Assembly: GCF_022201045.2 (NCBI RefSeq)
Contig: NC_068558.1
Location: 4,617,501 to 4,681,500, forward strand
Length of the DNA stretch: 64,000 nt
Source: Citrus sinensis
Taxonomy: Eukaryota > Streptophyta > Magnoliopsida > Sapindales > Rutaceae
Direction of reading: 5' to 3'
The notes under the pieces are model-generated. The model was not told where the DNA came from. It did no database searches and was given only the letters and a program-made list of their open reading frames with translations. The translations under genes and the position numbers were made by a program. Positions 54,694 to 64,000 of this stretch are shown one piece after another. The stretch's first letter is position 1, and each line of letters starts with the position of its first letter.

Positions 54694-55080
54694 AAAGACA
54701 CCTTCCTTCTAAGTACTTGAACTGGAAAGGCACGCTAGACTGAACAATCGATTACAATCAGAAGAATGGATCTTTGTTTCATTCATAAAATAATTTACAA
54801 AGATCCAGATGATCCTGTTAAGAGAAACAAGAATTCCCCACTCAATTGTGGTGTCAATTGCACCCCCAACCTATTTTTGGGGTAAGCTACTAAGCTTGGC
54901 TTGGCATATATGTAATTTCGCAAGTGCACAGTTCTTTTATCTCAAAATTACAACAGCTTTTTGAAGCAAATATCCTGATACCACCAATATTTAAACTACC
55001 CTCCTTTCATTCCTGTATTTCAATTATAACTCCCCTCGTATCTTGTATTTCAATTATTGAAGTATCATCAAGTCAAGTAT
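54694..55080. other. 3' UTR of DXO1 and short spacer
   Basis: AT-rich 3' flank of the minus-strand DXO1 gene. On the minus strand AATAAA-like sequence lies near 54790, a possible poly(A) signal. No coding signal. Confidence 0.35.
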
Positions 55081-58000
55081 CTAAATATTTTGTAATTGCT
55101 CGACGTGGCAAGTAATTGACTCTGGGCAAGAAGAGGCTTGTAGAAGCTCCAGTCGGTTGGATGGTGGATTAAAATGCAATGTGTAATCTTCATCTGAAAG
55201 TAACACAATCACAACAGTTGCATTTTATTATCGTAAAATTATTCGATCCAAGACAAAGCATTGCTACAAAGGAAGATAACAGATTTTCTGAGATGAAGGT
55301 CAGAGTCTCACTTTCTTTTACTGTTCCATAGAGCCAGCATAATACCTCATCAGCAAATGCCAAACAAACTCCACCCTGAACAACCAATTTTCAGTCAGGA
55401 AAATGGCGCAAGCAAAATCCAACATTTACACTAGAAAATATTGACTGAAACAAGACATAAGAAGATGGAAACAGCTTGATTTTTTTACCCAAAAAGAGTT
55501 TTTTAAAAAAAAAAACGAACATTAATACACCATTTCGGGCAAAAGAAGTAAGAGTTAAACTAACAATAAATTCATCAAAGGTAGAGGAATCACTGGTAAG
55601 CAACCATGAAGCAAGAGGATTAATTCACATGCAATTCACGCAAATTCACCTGCCAATAATTCTTCATTTTCACTCTGTGAGTAATATCTTTGGTTCTTAG
55701 TCTCTCTGTACGAACAAGTCGACCTGCATCATCCCTGCGTCAACATTGATATAATATTACAAATTTTTAACTCAGGCTGAGGATAACAAAATGCTTCGAT
55801 ACCAAATGATTCATGAAACTGAACATAGTAAGCACATATGCTTTAAGACAGAGGAGGGAGAGAACAGGCCACAATCATATTTTTCTGCTGGCAACCCACT
55901 GGATGGAAAAGCACACTTGTGCTACTTTTTTCAACACATTCATTCTTAACGTTTCCGATTGAAAGTTGATGTAGTGTTTCTTGCAAGAAGGCTGAGGAGT
56001 CTTCAGTGAAGACTGGAAGCAGTAAAGGTGAAAGTTACCTAAATCCAACAACGATAAATGGAACACCAGCCAGGAAAGATTGAATCTGAAACAAGAGATA
56101 ACAAAAATGAGTATCATCACTTCTAACAAGACAATGGAAGAAAACTGCATTTAAGAACAAGAGAAAATTCTGGACTAAGATATTATGTCCAGCAATTTAC
56201 AACAACAAAGTTATATCCCTGAAGAAATATATAGTGCCATTATATAACATTTGAAATATTGATTTATGATGCCAGAAATATCATTGGTTTTATTCATATC
56301 CTGTTAAATACTAGAGCTTTCCCCCATTTGCATTATTAAAGGATCTGCTGAGAATGAGTGATGGGGTATGGACAGACATTTTAAGAATTGAAACCTATCT
56401 CCTTGAGATTGGAAATAAATGTCTGAAACCTCAATGTATTTCTGGAACTTTGCCCTCGGGAAATTGTGCGACTTCTTCATTTTTGTGCCTGTGGTGCTTA
56501 ATTAGCAAATGAGATGCTGACTCTCATTTGTAGATTTGTTGAACTTTGTAATTAGAAAGATTTTGTTCTTGAAAGACGGATTGTGAAGTCAAATGATCGA
56601 AATGCCTATCGTACATGGATATAATATAAGATTTAATCTACAAATATGTAATTGTACATGACAACATAAGGACATCTACGACTATGTTATTATACATGCC
56701 AATCTTCCAACAAACTCCTAGCAACTAATACAATTATACCAAATAAAAGAAAAGAAACATAAATTCAAAGCCAGTATAGGAATCAAATGTACCCAAAACT
56801 TGAGCAGTTTCTCTCTCTCAAATCTTTCTTCAGTATGATAATCCAGCTGCAATATGAGAAAGATGATTACAATGTTACCAGCAAACTGGTAATGTTCCAA
56901 AATGGAAAACCCAATAAGGAAACAAAATGAGCCATAAGTCTGAAACAATACAAGCATGTGCACCAACCTCACGACTTGTCTTTAACTCCACATAAAACCT
57001 CCTTCCATCATCAGTTGAGTCACAGCAATCCATTTCAGCACCCATCAAAAGACGATGAGCCCCTAATTTGGTTTTCATCACAGCACAGAATTCAACATTG
57101 GCATCAATATGATGTATCCCTTCTCCGTCAGCTCTTCTAGGATCTTCAGTGGCAAGGCTCTCGAAACAATAACCCCAGTAACATCTAAACAAACAATTCA
57201 AAACTAGAATGAAACATGATTCAATTGAATCCATACTAGAAGTGACAAAAGAAATAATGGCCAACTACAGTTAGTTTTATCAAGAAATACCGAACCAACC
57301 AGATGGGGTGCAACTAATCACCATTATTATATTAAAGATCCCCCAAACTTTCAGTCCTAAGGCATTTATTTCAGAGTAAATCACTGAAGTCTAGTACCTT
57401 CGGCGATCCAACTCACTTTTTGGCCTTTCTTGTACTTTGTGCACATCAAGATAGACGACCCCATTCCTTTTATGGACTCCCATTGCCCAAGCCTCATTTC
57501 GGATATAAGCAGTAGCTAGTATCTGCAGAAAAACAAGAAAGAAGTCATTCGTCAACCAAAAGAGCTCGTGGAAAGAAACCAGCATAAGTTAGCTAGCTGA
57601 TGCTAGAATGATAGGCTGACAAAACTTTTATTATATTTCAATTTATTAAAACAAACAGGGGATACAATTTCAGTCTATCTAATCATATGTCGGACATTAA
57701 TCCCCTAAGAATAAAGTCTATAAAGCCAAATTCATATTTATGTGTTAGTGCTGCAAACTTTTTATCCATACCATAAGCATCTCATAAAAACAATCATTCA
57801 ACTGTCCTCTAAAGATTCGTTAACAATTTCAGTAAAGAGAATTAAAAACGCTGACTGAACCAGGAACTAAAAGTTCAAGATCCGTTTAAGATAGTCATTG
57901 AGAATGTCAAAGAATATTAAACTAATTGTAATCAATTATCCAGAGGCAGCAATTACCTTGTTAAGATTGTTACGGAAAGTCTGCAAAGAAAACAGGAGGA

Positions 58001-59650
58001 GAAGGCATATATTAATTTTAAGACTTTTATAAAAGCATGGTAGGAATATGAGAGCTAAAGCTATTAACCACTCTTTATACCACAAAATGCATGTTCTGAA
58101 GCGGGATATTTCTGTTTCTTATGCAAGAAAGCAAGTCGCCAAATCCCTCAGAGCCCAACTCTGGTTAAAAGAAGAGAAGTAAAAACAGTGTTAGTCAAAT
58201 GCATTACCCCTCATAGCATAAACCCAAAGATATACATATAGAAGGAAATATAATTGATAATATATTATCCCAATGCTAAAAGGCAGTGATTGCAACATTG
58301 CCAACAACACGCAATACCTTTTTTCTCAATAAAAGTATCAAAACCTTCATTTAGATCAGCTCCAACATCCTCAGAAATGAGACGTTTGAAAAGCCTCTAG
58401 AAGTATGAAACGAAAAGCACAGGAAAGAGCTTACAATCAGCACAAATAATCACACGTAAAAGGACCCTACAAAAAGTAATTTAGTAAACCTCTTTGAGAA
58501 CAGGTTCCTGAAAGCTTACCAAGCTGCGATCATCGAAGTAGACATCACCACCTTCTACTCGACTATATTGTGCAAGCTCACATGGCTATTGGATTGAATA
58601 GACCAATACAGCAAAAGAAAAGCAATGAAAAACAACAAACTCAATAGACAAATACATAAATAAAAGAAGAGGAACTTGGATCACCTCTTGAAAAGCAACA
58701 ACTTTTCTAGACAAAGTTTCTTCACTCCTTGAAAGCTTAAATTCAGAAACAAATCGTTCATCCTGGCGACCATTTGAGAATCTTGAGCCATGGCCATAAC
58801 CTCCCTGCCTTGGAGGATATCCAGGTCGAGGAAGAATGCCCACACCTCCTCTATCATTTGGCCATCGACCACGTCCAAAACCCCCTCGTCCACCATGGTT
58901 GTTATTATTGCGTACAACAGGCAATACTGTGAATGAAATTTTTGAGTAAAACGAAATTTTGTTACAACACTAATGGTACAAAATACTAGACTGTTTAACC
59001 CAGAATGTTTTAAACTACTGGAAAATAGCAAAACAAAATAATTAGTAAGGTGCAAAACCAGCACACACTGCAAATTTACAAATAAAAGAAATCAACAAAA
59101 TTGAGAAAAAAAAAACCTAATAAAGATGAAGGCAAATAGCTCAAAATCCAGTAATAAACCTAAAAGAATAGATAAAAAGTTAGTAATTACCAGGGATAGG
59201 GTAAGGGCTAATGGCAGAGGTTCTACAGTAAGCTTCGTTATCAGAACCGAACAGATCTTTATCATCTTCTTCGACTACTACTACTTCGTCGTCGTCGTCG
59301 TCATCACCAAAAAGGTCCCTAGTATGATTATAATTATAATCTTCGTAATTTTTGCTATTCAAATTAAGAGTATTCTCTACTTCCTCTCCACTCTCTTCTT
59401 CTCCTCCTCCTTCTACTCCTAATCCAGCAGCTCCTCCTCCGCTGCTTGCGCTTCCACTGGCGCTGCTGGACTCTCCCCCACCACTGCCGTTTGAAGAAGA
59501 CGACGCCGATGATGACGACGATCGTGATGATGAGGTAGAGGAGGATGAAGACGATGAGGAAGCCGACGACTCGTGGGTTCCGCCTTCTAGTTCGTGGTTG
59601 TTTCCGTATTCCTCCCCGAAAACATCCACGTCTTGGTCCGGGAAATCCAT
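55081..59650 (-). CDS. DXO1: DXO1 decapping/deNADding nuclease homologue
   Basis: Thirteen minus-strand exons join in phase to about 551 residues (Arabidopsis DXO1 about 544): 59191-59650, 58685-58926, 58520-58585, 58318-58396, 58081-58160, 57957-57980, 57398-57522, 56968-57184, 56793-56846, 56039-56085, 55650-55734, 55312-55375 and 55081-55193. DXO enzymes remove incomplete or NAD caps from RNA. Residues 1-160 are a plant-specific extension with a long Ser run, acidic stretches and DLFGDDD. A Gly/Arg-rich stretch follows ([17 protein letters not shown]), probably RNA-binding. Metal-site motifs of the fold are present: FESLATED (about E367), [10 protein letters not shown] (about E409 and D411) and YVELKTSRE (about E425 and K427). 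[14 protein letters not shown] and CWLYGTVKE follow. The plant DXO1 acts in plastid-linked growth and in mRNA cap methylation through its N-terminus (Arabidopsis knowledge). Start: the ATG at 59650, [12 protein letters not shown]. Confidence 0.93.
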
Positions 59651-60648
59651 TGAGGTTTTTGGGTGAACGATTGAGAGATTGTTCTGAGTTTTACTTTTTA
59701 CGAATTTACGGGTGCCGGAGTCGAGTCTTGCCTTGTTGATGCCGATGGCGAAGCAGTATGCGGACTCGGATAGTACGATCCGATTAGGTATATGAATATA
59801 TCTTTTGGGCCTTGAGCGGCTCAATAAATTGATTATTGAGTTTTCAGAGTAACCCTTTCTATATAAAAAATTCATCACAAAACTTCTTTCTTATTGAAAT
59901 TACTTAAATAATAAAAAAAACAAATTAATTTAGTTTTTATTTTGAATAAAAATTTAATTAAATAGATTTTTTTAATAAAGTTTTTACACCCTCTTTATCA
60001 TATGATTTATATTTATATTTAAATCTTAAATGAAAAATATTCTTTTTAAGAAAATTATAAGAGTTTTGAGTTGCGGAGATACAAATAATGTAATGAGTAG
60101 AAAATAATTAAAGAATTTAGGATTGATATGTATTTACAATAAAAGTTTAAAAGAGATAATTTTTTATTAGTGGTGAAATTTTGTGGGAAGATAGTTAATT
60201 TTTTTATAATAAGTTAAATTTGGGAGTGTTATAAGAAGGAAAATTCTAGAGGGGTATTAAAAACTCCACTCTTTTCTTTATTGGATGTCGTTATAAACGC
60301 TCAATTTACATCCCAATTACATCGGCCATTGGCAGAAAGCAATGAATTAATCATATTATTATTCTGCTTGCATTGAATTGGTGAAATTCATTCCTTAAAA
60401 AGGTGATCGAAATTGAAGAAAGCATAGTTAAATGAATAAAACCCCCTCATACATAAAACAAAACAAAACAAAGAGAGCAGTCAGGTAAAGAAGATTTATT
60501 TATTTATTTTATAATCAGAAGCTGATGGGATGAGAACAGATGAAACACAAGCATATATTCGCTTACTGTTCTGATCCTAAAGACATATATACACACATAC
60601 ACACATTTTTCGTGTACTGTTTTTTACCATTTTAATAACTAAGAACAG

Positions 60649-60654
<6 letters not shown>
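59651..60654. other. DXO1 promoter and spacer
   Basis: The 200 bases next to the ATG are GC-richer leader/promoter; then AT-rich spacer. CA-rich phrases at about 60590-60605 face the TG microsatellite to the right. No coding signal. Confidence 0.35.
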
Positions 60655-60690
<36 letters not shown>

Positions 60691-60708
60691 TGCGTGTGCG
60701 TGTGTGTG
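60655..60708. repeat. TG/CG microsatellite
   Basis: An almost pure (TG)n run of about 54 bases, with a few CG steps (GCGCGTGCGTGTGCG), suited to Z-DNA formation and length polymorphism. Confidence 0.9.
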
Positions 60709-60736
60709 AAATAGGTACAAGCTGATTCTTGCCAAA

Positions 60737-61413
60737 TAGGGGTGGGCAAAAAAACCGTAGTGTTAAAAAAATCGAACCGAACCGACGGTTTTTTTTAATT
60801 TGGTTCGGTTTTTATTTTTTAAAAAAACCGAATATACCGTTTGTAAAAAAAATCGAAATGTCGGTTCGGTATTCGGTTCACTTAACTGAACCGAAAAACC
60901 GAACCGAAAAACCGAATTATTTTTTGATTTTATTCAAATCAGACATGATTTTATTCAAATCAAACATGTGTTATTTCTCTTTATAATATTATGATTATGT
61001 TTATATAGATGGAGTATTGGAGTTTGGTTATGTATTTTGAAATTTTAATATTTCATATTTTGGGAGTATCTTATTAATAGTTAGTAAGATATTAGTGATA
61101 AAATGTGTTTTGAATACTTTGTATTTATTGTTAATATTTGTAATAAAATTAGGAAAAATTAATTGTTGAAAAAAATTATTACATTCATGAGGCCCAATGG
61201 GCTAAAAAATTAAAAATTAAAAATTAAAAATAGACCCAATAGGCCCAGAACCAAAAAAACCGAACCGAACCGAACCGATCCGAAAAGAACCGTTTGAGTT
61301 CGGTTCTTATTGAGTTCGGTTCTTATTCGGTTCTTTTTATAAAATAACCGATTTAAATCGGTTCTACTTAATTTCAAACCGAACCGAACCGAACCGAACC
61401 GTGCCCACCCCTA
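60737..61413. mobile_element. Non-autonomous element with GGTTCGGTT arms
   Basis: The left end TAGGGGTGGGCA is the reverse complement of the right end TGCCCACCCCTA, the same terminal type as the element at 43208. Arms are arrays of CCGAACCGAA/GGTTCGGTT in both orientations; the middle (60940-61200) is AT-rich. The flanking 8-mers (TTGCCAAA and GTAGGCTG) do not match, so no target duplication is seen. Non-coding, about 677 bp. Confidence 0.75.
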
Positions 61414-63019
61414 GTAGGCTGCATTGATAAGAGGAGAATGAAGCAGCGAAAGAAACATTTGAGCGCATTAAAAAGTATTCCATGCGAAGGAGTTGTGATT
61501 ATGCCAATGAGGTACACAAACCAGAAGGGTGATGGGGGGAAAAGAATAGAGGCTAACATCAAGAAAAAGCAACAGAAACTGAGATATTATTCCAAGCGGG
61601 GAGTTGAAATGAAGTTTGGTTGAACTGAAAATGAGGATTATGCAAAGAACCATCAGCACAATGGGGATGAGAAGCACTTGGTCGTTTATTCGAGGTGTTA
61701 AGAACTCAAGCATGAGGTTAATCAAAGAGGGCTTTCAATTTGTGCAGTACAATTACAAAGGCTTGGGTTGGAAAGAATGAGATCGGATGTTTATTTATAT
61801 ATGCAGGGACGTGTGCCTTCTAACTCGTTTGAGAGTGATTCAATATGTTAAAAGAAGAGCTGAGAATAAAAGATGAATCAAAAGTGGCCAAGTGGGCACT
61901 GGCGAGTGGGCTTTCATGTTTTGTGGTAGGAAAATGCTAAGTAGCGAGAGGGACGAGAGAAAGACGACAGAAACGGCAATCTTTCCTGTCGTTTCTCCTC
62001 TCATTTCCTCTCACTCTTTAAACATAAAAAAATAAAAAAAATGATCAAATGAATAAATAAATGGCGTTGGAATGCTTTGCTCCCTCTTTCACTTTTTCAC
62101 TTTCCCCACGATTTCACTTTCTTCTCTCCTTGACTTTTTCACTTTCCCCCACATGAAACTCTCCTCCCTCCTTCACTTTCATTTTCCTCCATTTTCGTCA
62201 GTTCTCACGCAGCTTCACTTTCAGGCTTCTTCTCACGTAGCTTCACGACCTCCTCCCTCTTCCCCTCTCTCGGCTCTCTCGGCAAAGATTAAGTGAGCAG
62301 TGACTTTTTTCAGCTTGTTCTTTTTGTTTTAATTTTTTGTTATGTGAAAGATCTGGCGTGGAATTTAAGTGTATTGTGGAAGTTAAGTTTGTTTTTTTTT
62401 TTTTTGGTGTTGTTGCTGGATCTTGTTGTAATCTAAGCTTCTAGCATTTAAACAATGTAAATTTTATTGCGGGTTATGAAGACAACAATCGCCGCAATTG
62501 ATGTTTGATTTATATTTGTTTCGATTATTTTCATTATTATTTCAGTTAGATTTATCTTTGAATTGTCAGAATTGAGATTTAAGTTAGAAAAAGTGGCAAA
62601 TTAAAAAAATCATTTCAAATGTTCGGCTATTGTGTTGTTTTTGTTTGTTGGAATTAAGATTTTGGTAAATATTACAATTATACAAATTATCCACAAACGA
62701 GAGGAGATAAAGAATATAAAACTAAAGAGACTCCATTTAGCAACGCCACTTGCGAACAAATGAAGTCTTGCCATGAAATAAGAATTAGTAGCCAAAAGAA
62801 AGATGATCAAGACTTTACATCCTGTTCCACATACATAATTGCAAGCTACCATTAACGAGAAATAATTTTTATGTGTGTGTATACTCTATATACTATGAAC
62901 TGAATGCAAGCACGGAACAAACTCGAAAGAAAAATGTTCAATCAAAACAGAGGGCTGCTTGACTGCAAATTTGAAATTATATCCAAGAAGAACGTATGCA
63001 GAAAAAAAATAAAACGTAT
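61414..63019. other. Spacer, with a TTCACTTTC-rich stretch
   Basis: 61414-62040 is ordinary spacer. 62080-62230 consists largely of repeated CTTTTTCACTTTCC/CTCCTTCACTTTC phrases, resembling a pyrimidine-rich leader or a degenerate repeat. A TGA/AAG-rich stretch follows. No gene is supported. Sequence at 62600-62860 might be eroded downstream parts of the S28 protease relic but I could not match it. Confidence 0.35.
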
Positions 63020-63378
63020 GGCCAAGTCAAAGAGTGCCTGCTTAGATGAAAGATATTTCAAATTTTCTGTCGATAATGATTTAAATGGTGAGCTCTTCCC
63101 ATAGTAATGATGTTCAAGTGAAACCACAGCTGCTCCAAACTTCTTTGCCAGAACCTGCCCAATGATACATGTGTCCAAATATTCCTCAAACTATCCCAGC
63201 CACTCAACAATAACCATGAATGTTCTTTTTTTTTTTTAATTATATTAGTAAAGGATACAATTAAAACTTACACCAAGATAATCATTTGGTATGCCATCGC
63301 AAGTATATTCACCACAAATCCTCAAAAAAATAGGTCCATCCGGAGATCGAAAGTGGTCAAGTAATTCATAATATCCAG
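63020..63378 (-). pseudogene. Serine carboxypeptidase S28 relic
   Basis: Two exon-like pieces on the minus strand. 63272-63378 encodes YYELLDHFRSPDGPIFLRIC and then DGIPNDYLG, up to a good donor. 63020-63154 follows an acceptor (GGGCAG) and encodes [20 protein letters not shown] then [14 protein letters not shown]. The match is to the N-terminal third of plant lysosomal Pro-X carboxypeptidase-like proteins (EDA2 type, family S28). The sequence above the first piece has stops and no acceptor. Below the second piece no exon with the catalytic Ser motif (GGSYSG-type) is found within the next kilobase. It is therefore a truncated copy, or a gene whose other exons have been lost. Confidence 0.75.
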
Positions 63379-63660
63379 TAATTCAACATATTCAGAGATA
63401 CATACATAGAAAAAAAAATGAGGAAGAAAAGAGAAAAATGGAATTTAGGAAATATGAATAACTTTAGAGGAATAAGGAGAGAGAGGGGCCGGTTACATAA
63501 GGTGAGAAATGATCGAGAGAATGTCTTTGCTAGTGCAAAGCCGAGAAAAAAAACTACTAGTGCAAAGCCTTCCCCTTCGTTAAAGAACTTTAGCCGAGAA
63601 AAAAAAAATTACTAGTGCAAAGCCTTCCCTTTTTGTACGAAGCAAAGGTAATCAAGAACT
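63379..63660. repeat. Spacer with a duplicated CTAGTGCAAAGCC phrase
   Basis: (A/G)CTAGTGCAAAGCC occurs near 63527, 63557 and 63613. The piece TAAAGAACTTTAGCCGAGAA recurs in altered form (ATCAAGAACTTTAGCCGTGA) just before the minisatellite, so this is an imperfect tandem duplication of about 60-80 bases. No coding signal. Confidence 0.5.
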
Positions 63661-63667
63661 TTAGCCG

Positions 63668-63900
63668 TGAGGGATCTGGAAGCGTGAGGCACACCGGAAG
63701 CCATGAGGGAGCTTCTGGAAGCGTGAGGCACGCCGGAAGGAAGCCGTGAGGGATCTGGAAGCGTGAGTCACGCTGGAAGGAAGTTGTGAGGGATCTGGAA
63801 GCGTGAGGCACGCCAGAAGGAAGCCGTGAGGGATCTGGAAGCGTGAGGCACGCCGGAAGGAATCCGTGACGGAGCTTCTGGAAGCGTGAGGGAGAGAAGC
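63668..63900. repeat. 40-bp minisatellite
   Basis: GGATCTGGAAGCGTGAG starts units at 63751, 63791 and 63831, exactly 40 bases apart, each containing GGCACGC(C/T)GGAAGGAAGC. A further copy at 63672 and two variant units with an inserted GAGCTTCT extend the array to both sides, for about six copies. Open frames through it on the minus strand are artefacts of the 40-bp period, which shifts frame each unit. Confidence 0.88.
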
Positions 63901-64000
63901 TGGTGAGGGAGAGAGGAAAGTGAGGGCTGGAGACAAAATGTTAAAATTTTCCTCTGTACGAAGTGATAAAAGCAGTCTTTCTTTATTATTATTTATTCAT

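Noticed and set aside
59352-59666. Plus-strand frame rich in Ser/Pro/Asp
   Set aside because: Antisense shadow of the Ser-rich first exon of DXO1.
63661-63936. 91-codon minus-strand frame with repeated ASRS phrases
   Set aside because: Produced by the 40-bp minisatellite; no independent coding signal.

Overview
This is a nuclear window from a dicot plant. The genes have GT-AG introns, the spacers are AT-rich, chloroplast- and endomembrane-type proteins are encoded, and non-autonomous DNA transposons are abundant. The protein sequences look rosid, possibly Citrus or a relative; that attribution is from memory and unverified. Coding sequences were assembled by eye: open reading frames were joined at GT/AG sites that keep phase and family similarity. 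Exon edges are therefore predictions, although every multi-exon model below closes in frame.

Layout. 1-211: 3' end of an unrecognised gene (+). 2147-6130: plant EndoU-type endoribonuclease (+). 9600-12006: plastid beta-amylase BAM3 (+). 13104-13347: tiny single-pass membrane protein (-). 14124-17196: receptor-like cytoplasmic kinase of the PBL19/PBL20 group (-). 20993-24589: Qb-SNARE NPSN11 (-). 24.6-30.5 kb: gene-poor spacer with a SINE, a hAT MITE and a retroelement RNase H relic. 31321-35544: CLASSY-type SNF2 protein (+). 36.4-37.3 kb: CCGG-rich element. 38990-40114: ribosomal protein eL43/L37a (+). 41.5-45.3 kb: a cluster of four DNA transposons, one carrying a GTPase gene fragment. 46639-49746: casein kinase 2 beta subunit (-). 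51558-53596: CCDC97-like acidic protein (-). 55081-59650: DXO1 decapping/deNADding enzyme (-). 60.7-61.4 kb: another low-complexity element. 63.0-63.4 kb: relic of an S28 serine carboxypeptidase (-), next to a 40-bp minisatellite at the right edge.

The genes form no operon or pathway. Their neighbourhood resembles Arabidopsis chromosome 4, where (from memory) BAM3 and an EndoU gene are adjacent (At4g17090/At4g17100), and DXO1, a CK2 beta gene and PBL20 lie close together (At4g17620/17640/17660). That suggests a conserved ancestral block with local rearrangement.

The most interesting material is in the mobile DNA. A CCGG-armed element with hAT hallmarks (8-bp GATCCAAG duplication) has taken up the 3' end of an HflX-type GTPase-like gene. 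A second hAT-like element sits in an overlapping copy of the same target. Next to it are two oppositely oriented copies of one Mutator-like MITE, each with its own 9-bp duplication. Several elements share TAGGG(G/A)TGG-type ends but have quite different arms built from short degenerate repeats. I found no clearly new protein system.
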